From Pseudofabraea citricarpa (lineage: Eukaryota; Ascomycota; Leotiomycetes; Helotiales; Dermateaceae), in the NCBI GenBank assembly GCA_029641185.1, contig JAPWGK010000001.1, forward strand, positions 1,996,501 through 2,060,500: a stretch of DNA of 64,000 bases. The letters run 5' to 3'. This document shows, in pieces, positions 11,193 to 24,012 of this stretch (its first letter is position 1; every line of letters starts with the position of its first letter). The notes beneath the pieces were generated by a model, which did no database searches, had not been told where the DNA came from, and was given only the letters and a program-made list of their open reading frames with translations. A program made the position numbers and the translations under genes.

Positions 11193-11926
11193 TCATGTAA
11201 CGACGTTCTTCAAAGCCACATGCACAACTTCAGCTCCACTATTACCTTCCCGCAACAACCAGACGTTTTCTTTGAACACTGGATTCTCGTCTCTAAACTT
11301 CAAATGATGCTCCTTGCTTGCCCATCCAATACATAACACGACTGCACTTCCTTCCTCGCCATTTCCTGGCTTTGCAATCTGCTCCAGCACCGGCCCCAAT
11401 GCAACCCCCTTAAATCCCTCCGGAACTGCGTCTTCCAAGACCTTGGAAAACCTCTGTACATTAGAAAGAAACGTAGCCGACGTGCCGTAGAATGTTGCGA
11501 CCTCAGTACACGGTGCGGATGACAGAACTTCGGGAGGAAATGGGCTAGGAAAGAAGTGATGGAAAGTCGGCGGGGCGCTGGCTAAGAGTTTGTTCATCTT
11601 GCTGAGGAAGTTTGTGTATATGGGTGCGTGGGTAAATCGAACGTGAGCGTCATGTGATGTCCAATCTCAATATGATGTTAGCTATTTGCTTTTCCTGACA
11701 CGAGAAAGAAAACCGGGTAGGCCATACTGATGAACCACATTAGAACATCAGTCGCCTCGAGCTGCCGTGCGTAATACGACTCGCAATATCCTTCCTGCGT
11801 GCTGATGATTTTAAAAGCTGCTGCCAAAGCCTCCCCCTCAGGCGTGCTGTCATCATCAATTTGAATACCAGCTTTCAGTGGAACATAGGCGATCTCGGTC
11901 ACGGCTTGAGGTTGGGACGATGGCAT
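11193..11926 (-). CDS. Protein with two ABM-like (dimeric alpha-beta barrel) halves
   Basis: Exons 11926..11728 and 11665..11193, 223 residues. The two halves carry a similar core, WTSHDAHVRF in the first and WASKEHHLKF in the second, which suggests a tandem ferredoxin-like fold of the antibiotic-biosynthesis-monooxygenase type, common in fungi as small stress or catabolic proteins. The start at 11926 is the first ATG; the codon in phase further upstream is TTG. There is no signal peptide. No substrate can be assigned. Its 3' end faces the Zn2Cys6 gene with 136 nt between the stops. Confidence 0.75.
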
Positions 11927-12322
11927 CTTTATCGTTTGCCACAAGTCAAGAATGTATCAGGGCTATGAATGTGAGCAGTCGCGATGGACGGGAGGGAAAT
12001 ATTATTCGATGGATCTACGGCCACTGCCGCCGGACAAGAACAAAGAACGATCTGCGGGGTTTAAATTCATTTGTCACCTGCACCAACGCGACATGGGTCT
12101 CCCCAAAAGTAAAGATATTTGATGGAATTAAAGAGACCTAAGTTACAGAACGAGAAGTAAAATGAATACCGAACCACATCTGCTGTGTCTCATCTCATCG
12201 TGAATTGTATTGCGCACTGAGGAGAGCTTGGGAGCTTCCTCTTTTTATTTTATCCGCCATATATGCCCCGCTAAAAGCAATCATAAAAGCAAATTATAAT
12301 ACTGTCTGAGTAGTAAGATGGA
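11927..12322. other. Intergenic region between two minus-strand genes
   Basis: 396 nt holding the promoter of the ABM-like gene and the 3' end of the KH gene. AT-rich near 12240-12320. No gene or repeat seen. Confidence 0.5.
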
Positions 12323-13866
12323 TCATATGCGGTGCTTCTCGCTCTCTGCAGTTCGCGTTAGCATGGTCATCTCATGTGATGCTCACAAGTAGTTACTTAC
12401 CAAGTCTCGAGTACAGCATGTACAGAGCCATCTGATTACACTCAGCGGTGCCAGTGATGGTGACCAGTCTCTCATTGCTGTTATCTTGGGGTTCATTGAT
12501 CTTGATGACGCTACCACTAAGCTGGCGAATTTCATTGATCTTCGCACCACCTTTCCCAATTATAGCCCCGACCATATCATTTGGAATGAAAATCTGCTGG
12601 GTTAGTGGTTGGCCTGGAACCATTCCTTGCATTGGCTGAGCAGGAGGGCCAGCATGCTGAGGGCCAGCGGGACCAGCTTGGTGTGGTTGTTGTGGTCCAA
12701 CACCTCCATATCCACCAACAGCGGGCGATCCTCCATAGTGCATTGGGACAGCAGGCTGCTGCTGCTGTTGAGGAGGGCCCTGAGCGTAAGGTTGGCCATA
12801 GTTGTTTCCTGGAGTGTGGTGCATACGATCATTTCGTCGGTGGTTGTCAGGATGGCCATAGTTTCCACCAGCAGGTTGTGGAACATAGGGCACGACTTGC
12901 ATACCACCAGGAACAACTCCAGCAGGACCTCCACTGCGGCTAGCATAGGCTGATGCAGCGGGACCCCCAAATCGCTCCGAAAGCTGTTCAAAGAGGGTGC
13001 TACCAACATAGTAAGTGGCAATATGAACAGCATCAGCAACGCCAAGCACCACAAGGGATCGTTCAGTTGAGAGAGGCAAGCAGGAATCTGAGGCATTGAG
13101 ACGAGCTCCAGATGCTTCCTGAATCTCTCGGATTCTAACTCCACCTTTTCCAATGATGGAGCCAATCAAGATATGCGGAATGAGGAGTCGTAATGGGTAG
13201 GTCTTTGATTGGGTCGTTGATGGAGCTTCGAGCGGCTCGTTGTTGAGTGTCCGAATAATGAGACCAAAAGCCTACACACATTTTAGTATAGTCGCTCTAG
13301 AAAGCCATCATAAAAAGACATACCTTAGCAGCTGCATCTACTACACCACTAACGGTGAGAATTCTCTCGACAGCGCCCTTCTGATAGTCGCTCACAGTGC
13401 ATTTGGCTCCAGACATCTTGCGAATTAGTGAAACATTCTCTCCTCCTTTTCCTATGACAGTAGCGGCCTCAGCACTTGTGATGACTGCGCGAATATGAAT
13501 CCATGCCGTCTCGTCGTGCTGCAGGGTAGATCCAGATGCATTTTGCCCTCTGCTTCCCGTACTTTCGATTGATTGGGCTGCATCGGTGACTACAACATCG
13601 CCTTGCGCGTCCTTCACTTCAGGCACCGTGCCATTGGTTTCGACCTTGGCCTCACCATTGGAACCATTGGTGGGCAGAGGCAATGATATTTCCTTTTCAT
13701 CGTCATTGTCATCAACTTCCTCAGCTTCGCCTTTGACGATCTTATCGAGAGCAGGACGCTTCGCGTCAGGTTGATCGTTAGGAGCCGAAGGCGATGATGG
13801 ATCCTCGAGAGGTCGCTTCGTTGAGTGGGTGGGAGCTGCTGTAGCTGCTGCGGGTGATGCTGACAT
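12323..13866 (-). CDS. Triple-KH RNA-binding protein (PCBP/Rnc1/Pbp2 type)
   Basis: Poly(C)-binding-type RNA regulator acting on mRNA stability or localisation, related to S. pombe Rnc1 and yeast Pbp2/Hek2. Exons 13866..13324, 13271..12401, 12345..12323; 478 residues. Three KH domains each show a GKGG loop, near residues 139, 222 and 420. The second and third are separated by a Gly/Pro/Gln-rich linker with a short poly-Gln run. The last exon is 23 nt and gives the ending RLESEKHRI; without it the frame would stop just after RLGK. An in-frame ATG at 13893 would add nine residues; I prefer 13866. The N-terminal 115 residues are acidic and disordered. Confidence 0.92.
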
Positions 13867-15176
13867 GATGCTTGCTATGGTTAATACCTTCACTCAATTC
13901 TGAAAAGAGGTCGGGGAAGAAGGTCGTGAAGAAATTTTGATTGATATCGAATTATGTACACCTGGGGTTCTTTCGAAAGAAAACTTGCAGGTGTTGATGA
14001 GGATCGGGTGAAGGGGTAGAGCGTGTGCTTGACGGGATCGCGCTGAGAAGAGAATTGAAGGTCGGGAAGGGGTGAAGAGGATGGAGTAGGAGGTGTGAAA
14101 GTGAGATGATGTGTTTGAAGAGAAGATGAAGAGTGAATGTGAATGGACGTTATGGACGAATTGAGTGAGAATGCGCGCGACGTGATCTGGAGGCGCAAAC
14201 TGGCTGATGGGAGAGCCTCTTGGAGGTAGGGTATGGATTGATGTGGTACGATACGGGGACGGCAGAACGTAGAACGTAGAACGAGCAGGAGAGAACTGGG
14301 AGAGAAGCAGAGAGGGAGTGAAGACTCTATTCTCAAACCTTGAATCCACAGCGACCAGTGCGTTGAGGGGGCAGCTCAGGGTCTTGCGCGCGAGTCTCTG
14401 AGGTGTGCTGAGTGTCCTTTATGTGGTCGTGGTAGTGGTCGTGGTGGAGGTTGTGTTTGTTTGTGATGGGTTGATGTTTCGAGAGTGTTCGAAGTTGTCC
14501 AGAGCCGTAGGCAAGGGCGAGCGTGCTAGAGTAGGTGGTAGGTGCCAGGTGGAGATGCGCGCCGGGTTCAAGCTCTGTCGATCGCGGGTGCAGCCCTCTC
14601 CTCTCACACTGAAGATGGATTGTAATGAAGTTGATGCGAGATGATGCACCTGTTCCAGCGTACGGTGGTGGTGTCGCGAGCAGAAGGGAGCGGAAGGGGA
14701 TGTAGAAGAGGGAGACGAGGAGGCAGGCCGGTAAAGGGGAGAGCGGGCTGGATAATGTGCAGTGGTGGTGTAGCGTCAAGTAGGCAAGGTAGGAAAGGCA
14801 GGGAGGTGGAGGTGGAGATGGAGGTGGGAGGTGTTGCTTTCGCTTCAGGTTGTGCAGCAGTAATAATATGCTTGGAAGTTGGAGTTGGAGCAACCGTGAG
14901 CGAACGAGCGAGCGTGACCGTGAGCTAGGACGAGTAGCGAGTAGCGAGTAGCGAGGAGCCCCTAGCGCACCACCACAGCTCCCTCGCTTCGCTCACCAGT
15001 CAGCCAGCCAAGCCAAGCCAAGCCACACGTGATGCGACGTACACGAAAGAAAGTACTTGCGTACCTTTCGTACTCAAGTGCTTCGCGACGCGTCTACCTA
15101 CCAGCCCAGCCTACCAACCTACCAACTTACCTAGTAAGTATCCCGTCCCGCAACCTCTCGACAGCTCACTGCAAAC
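13867..15176. other. Long low-complexity region between KH gene and coiled-coil gene
   Basis: 1.3 kb between divergent starts. The left part is probably the KH 5' leader. There are G/T-rich and GGAGGT-like purine tracts around 14400-14860, AGTAGCG repeats near 14930-14956 and AGCCA repeats near 15003-15024. An E-box CACGTG lies at 15026-15031. Open frames here have skewed, repetitive composition and I do not call any of them. Confidence 0.55.
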
Positions 15177-16151
15177 ATGTCACGCTCCAGCGACTCTTAT
15201 ACCGCGCGCCTTGACCGGACCCTCCAAGTCTTGCAGGCCAGAGTCAGGGAGCAAGAAGCGGCTTTGCTGAAGATGCGGAGCTCAACAGCTGTAGATGCAC
15301 AACCTTCCGAGGATGCACAAACCCACTTGGTCCAACTCCGCACCATCAAGCATGCTTATGATTCTGTCACTCAGAGTGAACCCGGGCTTCCCTCAGCTGA
15401 GTCTCCTATTCCTGCTCTGCTTGCACTTCGTTCTAGCCAGAAAACCATTGCCGAGACGCGAGAATCCATCACCCAGGCCAAGGCTACTTACCTGAACATC
15501 TGCCAAAGGCTGGACAAGGAGAACAAGGACCACCATGATGCCAAACTCATCCAGTCCAGCTTGGAAACTCGCATTGCTTCGCTTCAGACCGAAATCGACG
15601 GTCAGACCCAGAAATCACCTCTTCAGCTGATAAAGGAGATGCGGCGTCACCTGAAGAACAAACAGGCCAAGAATGATATTCAAGTTGCCAAATTGATCAA
15701 CTCCTTCAATTCATTTGTGGACAGCAGGTTGGCCCTTATGCTTGCGGCAGAAGAATTAGGAGGGCCTATTGTGGGAGAAACCATGCATCTAAACGAAGCG
15801 ACGCTTGAGAGCGGATTCAATGCCCAAGGCAAAGTAAAGAGGGTGAAGACTAAGCCCAACGACGATCAACGGCAGCGCTATATTGATGAGATTTGGGGAC
15901 TGAGGGCGGCAGAGGATGTAGACGAGCCACGGAACGAAGGGCAAGCAGCGGGCGCTGCGATGCGTGAGCTTACTGAAAAACTACTCAACAGCCTAGTGGA
16001 GGCCGGGGGCAATGGTCCAGGCACTTATGTCAATCTACAGAGGGAGTCTGCAGCTGCTCGTTTCCTGGTTAGATCTAAAGTGGCTCAATTTCATCCCAGG
16101 GATGCCAAGAAGCTGCGTTTGATAGATTTTGGGGGGGAACTAAGCAGTTGA
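15177..16151 (+). CDS. Coiled-coil protein, possibly CENP-K/Sim4-like kinetochore subunit
   Basis: Intron-free frame of 324 residues. Residues about 5-40 and 85-170 are rich in Gln, Glu, Lys and Leu in heptad-like order, as in long coiled coils. The C-terminal third is more globular. The overall plan (helical pairs, an LxALxxSQKTIxET-like stretch, no enzymatic motif) resembles fungal proteins annotated as centromere protein K, which sits in the inner kinetochore. I remember this likeness only loosely, so the name is tentative. That it is a real gene is well supported by frame length and composition. Confidence 0.6.
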   Translation: MSRSSDSYTARLDRTLQVLQARVREQEAALLKMRSSTAVDAQPSEDAQTHLVQLRTIKHAYDSVTQSEPGLPSAESPIPALLALRSSQKTIAETRESITQAKATYLNICQRLDKENKDHHDAKLIQSSLETRIASLQTEIDGQTQKSPLQLIKEMRRHLKNKQAKNDIQVAKLINSFNSFVDSRLALMLAAEELGGPIVGETMHLNEATLESGFNAQGKVKRVKTKPNDDQRQRYIDEIWGLRAAEDVDEPRNEGQAAGAAMRELTEKLLNSLVEAGGNGPGTYVNLQRESAAARFLVRSKVAQFHPRDAKKLRLIDFGGELSS

Positions 16152-16382
16152 ACAGGTTAGTAATGGTGTGAACAAACGTGCCATCACTAGGCACTCAAGC
16201 ACCCATAACACTTCAGTGACAGCGTTTGACCACTGTTTATAGGGTACATCAATGCTTGAATAATCCCTCGGGCTTGCAACCCTGACTGCTACAAATACAA
16301 ACTGTCACTGCTCATGTTGTGAATGTTTCAACAGCCCTCCGCCACCCCCGAACGCCCTCGACCCGCTATCCAAGATTCCCAA

Positions 16383-19300
16383 CTATGCATCATCGTCCAT
16401 CAATCTCACCATTGTACCTGCTTTCTGCAAAGCGGCCCTTAGCTTATCCACAACTTCCTTTTTTCTTCCCAGCTTCATCCGTAATAGTGCCTTATCATCC
16501 GCCGAGAAGCCACTCATCTTCTTTCGAGGGGGTGAACCGAGGATATGGGAGCCGGTAGACGACATCAAAGAGTTTCGAAATGTGCGGCTATTCTCTCTGA
16601 TACTACTATCCGGCGTATAAAATAGGCCGTAGGTACCAGAAGTACCAGGATTTCGGAGAGAAGCTTTTTTCTGCGGGGTGGCGAAGGGAGAACCCTCTGA
16701 ACTGCCTATGCTAGCCCCTGAACTGAATCGAAGTTTACGCATTTGATTCTCCAGTAGGTCAATATCCCCGCTTCTTTTCTCAGCCATACTGGTCATCTTG
16801 GTTATTGTTCGCATAACGGCCTCTACTGTTGGCATAGCTTTACCGTTGCCATTTCCGGTCTGCGAGGCCAGCCCAACTTTAAGAACTGTGAGATCTTCCT
16901 CCGCCTTGGTGAGAAGCTCCTGAAAGTGCATGAATTGCTTTCGCAGATCATGTTGTTGTGCAGCTTGCTCAGCACTCAGAGGCTGTGAACGAATAATTGC
17001 CATGTGGTTCGAATCCGTGCGAGAGAACAGAATCTTAGCAACGTCTTCGTGTTTAGCCCGTAACCGGGAAAGGTCCTTTTGGAGATCACCGCAGGATTCG
17101 AGTTTTTCCGTCACATCCTTAACCCGTCCGCTTTCAAGATCAGTAGCTAGGTCTTTCTCTAGCATGACCCCGAGGTCTTCAATCTCGACCAGAACCCAGT
17201 CTTGATCGTCCTCGAGGTCTGTGCGTGTACGTCCTTCATCTCTGTACTGTTCGGTATGACCTTTAATAAAGCTTTTGAGTGCCCTTGCATTAATACCTAG
17301 GGTATCAATCATAGAGTTGATATCACGGTACACCGTCTCGATTTGTGCCGGTATACTATCTACTGTCGCACTGCCAATATAGTCTGAGTGAGCTACAAAC
17401 TCATCGAGATTTCTGGTGCCTGTAATTTCGGACGATAAGAATTTCTGCACCATTTCATCTTCATCGTCAATCAACGCCTGGCTTTCTTCTGCTTCCCGTT
17501 TCGCCTGTAGTGCTGCAAGCCGCTCTTCCTCGGCTTTTTGCTGCTCTTTTGCAAATGAGAGTGTCTGTGAAGGCATAGCAGGTTTGGAAGCTATTCTATG
17601 AGAACCAAGTAATTGGGATGCAGTGCCTGGGGCACTGACAGATCGTAAAGTATCGGGTCTTTGAAGTCTTCCCAAGGCAGAACGAATAGGGCTTGGTGAT
17701 CTAGGACTTGCCATTAGTTTAGGTGGTGGAAGTACAGGAGCTGTCCGATCAATCTCGCCAAACAGAGATCTCGGTGGATTTGGTTGGGTTGATTTCTGCA
17801 GATTATTGAAAAGACCACTGCCTGCTGGAATCTGGGTTAAGCCACCACCAAACGAACTCTGTGGGGTAAAGCCAGGAATCTGGCGGGTTTCTGACTGAGG
17901 GCTGAGATCTTCAGCAACATCTTCACCACTGCCTTCAGTGTCACCCTCATCTCCGTTGGGACTTTGATTGTTCTCATCCTCTGTTAAGAATTCAGAGCCA
18001 TCATCTTCCTCTTCTGGGCCGGCTGGGATATCCTTTGGGGGTACAAGCTCAGACGAAATATCTGTCTTCAATGGCCGTTCCACTGGTTCGGAAGCCGCCT
18101 GAGAAGGTTTGGGTATGGCCTTTGGCATAAAGTCAGGAGGCAATGGCGCGTCGGCGGCATCGGAAGGCTCAGGGGGATCTCTAGAATTAAAGCTCGCTTT
18201 GCTGATTGGATCTGGCGGCAGTGGTGCCTCGGGTATTTCCTTGTCGATGCTAGTAGAGCTTTCTTGTCTTACTTCCTCCTTAATTACCGGATTGAATGCT
18301 GTGTCAGATGTGTTGACATTATAATCCTTTTTAGCAATTGCGTTACTCTCATTACTAGTTTCGGAACCCAATTGATTTGTAGGAACGTTTCCCAATCTTG
18401 ACGTCGTAGGAGGTATGGGTTTGACAAACGGGGCAACGGTTGGAGGCGTCGTGCTCGTAGAGCTAAAAAGAGAACCAGACACTGGCGTTACCGATGTGAA
18501 TTTAGTTAGCGCTGGTGTAGATGCAGGCGTGGTAGATGCCGGATTGGCTAGGTCTTCTTGCTTTGAGCCTCCAGGGCCATCATTGTCATCCATATCTGTT
18601 TCCTGGGAAATTGCAGTGAGTGTTGGCGGTGACTTGGCAAGATCGCCAAGCGCACTCCCAAAAGTACCACCAAATAAGGACTGTTCTTTATCATCCTTGC
18701 GATTGATCTCATTGTCTTGAGCGGTACTGTCGGCCTTAAATGTTGATCCGAGTACAAAACCTCCACTCCCAAGAGATGCTCCTTGCTTATTGACAATTTG
18801 GCCGGAGCCACCTCCAAAAACACTGTTACTTTGCTGGCCTGTCGATGCTCCGAAGATACTGGTTGAGGGTTTCGAATTTTCAAAGACACTGTTTGCCGAG
18901 GCTGGCTGGGATGATGGTTTTGGGGCGCCCCCGAATATACTTCCGGTGGAAGAAGGTGCGGCTGCAGCAAAACCCCCCTGCTGGGCGAAAGAAGCAAAGC
19001 CGCCAGAGGAGGGAGCAGTTGCAGCTGAGCCCCATACCGAAGGCCGGTTGCCAGATAGACCAGAGCTACCAAATGCAGGTGTACTAGTTGCTCCAAAGGC
19101 CGGAGTGCCAAACGAAGGTCCACTGCTGGGAGTTGAGTTCGCTGCAGGAGCTCCGAAAGCAGTATTACCAAAAGGCGTATTGTTCGTTGATGCCTGAGTT
19201 GAAGAGCTTTGAGTACCAAATGCCGTGCTTCCAAACACAGGCGCACCGCTTGAAGCTACTGAGTTCGATGGGGTACCCCAGGGCGATTGTGATTTACCAA

Positions 19301-20898
19301 GACCACCTGGGGCGCCAAAAGCTGTAACTTTTGAGGCAGTGGCAAATGCTGGAGGTTTTATTCCGGAGGTATTTGTGGCAGCACCAAATGCAGACTGGTT
19401 GAAAGCTGGTTGTATTGAAGGTGTATTGAATACGGACTGGCTTGGTTGTGCAGAAATTGGTGCATCTGTAAGGTCTCCTCCTCCTTCGGCTACGACGAGA
19501 CCTGGATAGGTCGTCCCTTGACGGATCGATTCGGAGTATATTATCCACCAGGACGCTAGGACACCCTCATTATTTAGTACCATTAGTGCGGGCAGTGGAG
19601 AGGTTGATTCGTCCATCTCATCGCGTGGGATGGGCCGCACAACCTTCTCTGTACTAGAGAGGTCCAGTCCCATGCCAATAGGAGAAGTGTCACCTAGATC
19701 GCTGGTCATAGGCAGCTGAGCTCTACGTGAATCATCAGACATTTCTGTCATGGTAAATAGCCCAGTGATCTTTTCTGCCGGTTTGTCTCCAGAAAGTGGA
19801 ACTTTAGAACGGCTTAGAAGCCCTATATCTGTAGATGCTGTAGAAGCGACAACGATAAGATCTTGCAGGTTTGGGGGGAAATCTCGCAACCGAAGAAAGA
19901 AATGATGTGGTGGAGAACGATTAAGACCAAATGGCGGGGAAGGGTCAGCAATCCTCTGGAAAGTAAATGTCAATGGTGGCTGTCTGGTAGCTATGTTAAA
20001 GACTGACGTTGGAGCACTGTCGCTATCGAAGTTCGAAGGAGTGTGAACCAGTAGAAATACATGGTTTTCAAGCCATGATATCGAGGATACTATTTTTGTT
20101 AGCAAAACGGTTTAAATATCCACCAAATCACATACCGTGGTGAGCTCCATCTAAGTTGGGCGGCGAAGGGATTTCTCCGGTGTCAGTGCCATCTGGTTTC
20201 ATTTGCACTACGGTTCCATTACCAAGACCAGCGACCAGTTGCTTGCCCTGAGCACTCCAAGATATGCAGCTAACGCCATCTTTTAATGCTTGCCCATTAG
20301 ATCCAGACACAAAATTTTTCTCCTTCAGATTGGCCATCATAAGATTCCCATCGTTTGTGACTATGGCTACGAATTCACCTCTTTCGGCTTTCGGATTCGG
20401 AATGAGGGCCCGGAGAGCCTTGCCATTGGTCGACATTTGGAAGAGTGACTCTGTCGAGCCTTGTAGTAATGCCTGCACTTCATAGACAGCTAGTCCTCCA
20501 CCCTCAGCAGCAGAGAGAATGAGATAGGTTTCGTCGGAGGTGAATGCAAGCTGGGATAGCTTCATCGGCATTGGTAGAGTCAGCTGTGGCTGAAAGGATC
20601 TAAAGCTGCTATCTCCATTGCTAGGCCCCTCGAAAGCCTTCCGTACCGACTGGGTGGTTGCGACAACGACGACGTCTGGCCCGGCGGCTGCAATAAGGCC
20701 CTTGTGTGATGCAATGCTCATGAGTGAGGCCGTGGCCCGAGGAAGATCCTGTGTTGGCCATGGTGTTGGGAGTAGTTGAACTTTAGCTTCTCCCGCGAGA
20801 GACAGGAATCCAAGTGCTTCTGTTTGTATGTCCTCCAGGTCTTGTCCTGCTTGTATATTCAAGCCCCCCGAAGCACTGTTCCCGAAGCTGAATGCCAT
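16383..20898 (-). CDS. NUP159: Nucleoporin Nup159 (cytoplasmic-filament FG nucleoporin)
   Basis: Nuclear pore component of the cytoplasmic side, which in yeast anchors the helicase Dbp5 for mRNA export. Exons 20898..20136 and 20089..16383 with a 46-nt intron; 1,489 residues, close to yeast Nup159. The first 430 or so residues resemble the N-terminal beta-propeller (SISWLENHVFLLVHTP, LMVLNNEGVLASWW). An FG-repeat tract of the AFG/VFG/SIFG type follows, then an acidic Ser/Pro-rich spacer, then a coiled-coil C terminus that would pair with Nup82. It shares a 446-nt divergent promoter with PUP1. Confidence 0.92.
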
Positions 20899-21344
20899 AA
20901 CTGAAGCTAGCCCCCCCTGGATCAGCGGTCGTCGTCACGGACTAGTCCTATGCATTGATAGAGGTGGGTTGTGGTGCAATGATCAAGCAGGCGTCCCAGA
21001 AGAGCGAAGGTCAAAAAAGGTATGCTGAGTAGGTAGGGTTAGTATCTTGCAGAAAAAAAGGATTCCGGCAGCAATGGTGCCGCTGTAACTTGACAGGGAA
21101 TGGCGTGTGTTGTTGTTTTGTCTCCTTGGATTACCGTAGGAACTGAAAGCTCAATAATAACTTGTCAAAGCTTCCTAGTTGACGACGCGATTTTGTAGCA
21201 CAGGTATGTTAACAGTATCGATCACGTGAAAAGGCTTCGGCGATGTCGCGTCCGCCCTGCAGCCTTGCTTGCCTGCTTGGAGCTTGAACCTCCTCTTGCT
21301 CTTCAAGCAACTACACTACAACCAAAACATCCAAAACAACCAAA
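20899..21344. promoter_or_regulatory. Divergent promoter NUP159/PUP1 with TCACGTGA box
   Basis: 446 nt between start codons. A perfect 8-nt palindrome TCACGTGA at 21222-21229 lies about 115 nt before the PUP1 ATG. It is the core site of CBF1/USF-type bHLH factors; binding is inference. Confidence 0.5.
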
Positions 21345-22390
21345 ATGCCCGGCTTCGACTTTTCTAATCATACTCGCAATGCAGCACTGCACTCAAGGGG
21401 TGTTCCTCTTCCTAAAGCTACGAGCACAGGAACTACCATTGTCGGCTGCATTTTCGAAGGAGGAGTAGTGGTAAGCACAACCAGGCCACCTCCAATACTT
21501 GCGCCCTTCTACGACTCATGTTTCACACACATCTGCTAATGTCTTCTTCAGATTGCAGCAGATACGAGAGCTACGAGTGGACCTATTGTAGCAGACAAGA
21601 ACTGCGAGGTATGTTATTATGATGCGTGTGCTCTAGGAGCACGGTGGCTTATCTCCAACATGCATCAATCTTCCAAACGCTGACCTGACCAGAAACTACA
21701 CTACATAGCCCCGAACATTTGGTGTGCTGGTACGTTTTGATATCTTTCTTCATTCCCATTGGAATCTCTAACTCAGGCATCATAGGGGCCGGCACTGCTG
21801 CAGATACGGAATTCACGACATCTCTTATCTCATCGCAGCTCGAACTACACGCTCTGTCGACTGGCCGACAACCTCGAGTGGTTACATGCATGACTCTTCT
21901 CAAACAACATCTCTTCCGGTACCAAGGACACATTGGAGCATATTTAGTTGTGGCCGGAGTTGATCCTACAGGAGTTGGATTATTCACTGTTCATGCCCAT
22001 GGTAGCACGGACAAGCTGCCATATGTCACGATGGGAAGTGGTTCTCTGGCAGCCATGTCGGTTTTTGAAACACAGTGGAAGTCAAAGATGACGGAGCAAG
22101 AAGCTATTGATCTTGCCTCTAATGCCATTCAAGCAGGTATCTTCAACGATTTAGGATCGGGATCAAATGTAGATGTTGCAGTTATCACGAAGGAGAAGAC
22201 TACGCTAAAGCGAGGATACATCAAGCCGAACGAGCGCAGTAAGAAGCAAAAGAGTTACATCTTCAAGAGGGGCACAACCGCTGTTCTCAACGAAAAGATC
22301 ATCACAAAGCAGGAGATTAGCAAGTACGTCACAGTTCATGAGTTGGAGGGCGAGACTGCGCTAGGTGAGAAAATGGATATCGATGCCTGA
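21345..22390 (+). CDS. PUP1: 20S proteasome beta-2 subunit (trypsin-like)
   Basis: Catalytic beta subunit of the proteasome core. Exons 21345..21470, 21552..21608, 21693..21729, 21786..22390; 274 residues. The propeptide ends at STG and the mature enzyme begins TTIVG, with the catalytic N-terminal Thr. Asp of DTRAT and the Lys of the family follow. The [15 protein letters not shown] stretch spans the third intron (56 nt). The C-terminal extension ([18 protein letters not shown]) is the arm that in beta-2 wraps around beta-3. Assignment is secure. Confidence 0.97.
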
Positions 22391-24012
22391 GCAGACTGGA
22401 TATGCAATCTCATGGCGACTTGTAATAATAGGGCTGGGTATGGTGGGACGGCGCACCTCCTCTTGTAGAGGCTACATTTTGTGCACAGTTCATCCTATAT
22501 TTAGTGCATTCCAAGTGTTTTCGATCGAGCCCGCGAAACTTGACATCTATATAAGTCCGTCCATAGCTCCGCATGTGACTTAATTCCCCAAATCTAGTGT
22601 TTGAATTCCGGTTTTAGTGGGTATGTGGCTTAAGGATGTACAAGTATTACAACATGTCTTGAACTTTAGACCACATATTTCACGCTCAACCGCTTTCTCG
22701 GGGCTGGGAGATTTGTGTGATCCTTCCGCCTGTCTTTATTTGGGACCGTGGCATCGCATCATTAACATTTGGTTGCTTGGCTTAGAAGACTGTCTACAGA
22801 GGTAGCTGATAGGCTTGATTGATCTGACCAAAGCATTATATCAATCATGTAGATAAAAGGATTGTTTTCGAGTACCATGATGTTCTCATAAAGTTAAGTT
22901 CTGCATTGAGTTATTCCATCGTTCATCTAATAGATAGTCTGGTACATCTGATAATATGATGCCTTCCGTGGGTAGTAGAGGGTTGATTGTCTAATCATCT
23001 GCAGCCGTAGTCATCTTTATAGTAGATGCATTGAGACAAATACTGTGACATGATTGGGGGTGTTGTTGAGGGAATGTTGTTAAGGGGTGGCGTCAAAGAA
23101 TAAATAGGAAGAAACTCGAATTGCTTGGCCACAGCCATGTTTTTCATGAGTATCACTTCCCAACTGTTTCATATTCCGTTAACCTACAAATCATCTTTTC
23201 ACATGCTCAGGGAATTTGTAGTTCTTGCTATAAAGATAAAGGCAATACTGTATTTCCTCCGTTTCGCTTATCCGCGCTACTTTGGTAGCTGCTGTTGTAT
23301 AAAGTTCATTGTCTCCCATTTTTACGAACCAGGCAACCAGGATTCCATCAAATCCACCTGTGTAAGTGTTTCTTAACTTCTAACCCATTCCCAAGTTCAT
23401 TCTTTTCTTGTGGCTCTATTATCCACACATATCTCATCCAAATACTTACCATGTCACATCTTACTAAGTCCATACTGTTATCTGTCTGATTGGGGTTACA
23501 AGTAACGATAATGATATCTTTACCGATACAAGTTCTCTGAAGAAGAGCCTAATCCATAGAAACGAAAATATAGTTATCTTGGGAATACTTCTTAAATACC
23601 TATAGATGTATAACGCATAGAACGCCGGAAAGCCAGCAAGTCGACCTTAATACAATAGGACTTGAATCTGATCATGGGCGTTGGAACGCGTGTTGGAAGT
23701 CGCACCTTGCAACAGAAACCAGGGGGAAAACAATGTAGTATATATTTGACCATTTAAGTGATTCTTAGCTCTCTACTTATTCATTGATTTAGACTGGAGT
23801 GTACCCTTCCCTTCAACAATTAGGACATTGTCCTTGCTCCCGAAAAAATTCAGAGGCTCATCTACCATAACTATCAGGCTATCACACCATTCAAGTGCCA
23901 ATAAATGCAACCCTCCCAACATTTGCTTGGTTTGGCTTAAAAGAAGGCTTGATTCTCCTTTCGCTTTGGGTTGGATAAATCAAACGACCAATGAATATTG
24001 GCTCCTGCGAGA
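22391..24012. other. 1.6-kb AT-rich intergenic stretch
   Basis: Between convergent PUP1 and the FAD monooxygenase. Only short frames with no family likeness. The 23.0-23.8 kb part is the most AT-rich of the window. I see no transposon ends, no tRNA signals and no clear repeat. It may be decayed sequence, but I cannot name its origin. Confidence 0.5.

Noticed and set aside
12602..13165. 187-residue minus-strand frame
   Set aside because: Shifted-frame shadow of the KH protein; Leu/Met-rich low-complexity text produced by the Gly/Gln-rich linker.
14333..14893. 186-residue minus-strand frame and overlapping plus frames
   Set aside because: Composition follows G/T- and A/G-rich repeats; no conserved motif.
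17006..17016. GGTTCGAATCC, as in a tRNA T-loop
   Set aside because: Lies in NUP159 coding sequence with no matching acceptor, D or anticodon arms around it.
18548..19246. 232-residue minus-strand frame in the NUP159 FG region
   Set aside because: Shadow of the FG repeats in another frame.
22391..24012. Possible transposon relic
   Set aside because: AT-rich and gene-free, but I found no terminal repeats, target duplications or transposase fragments.
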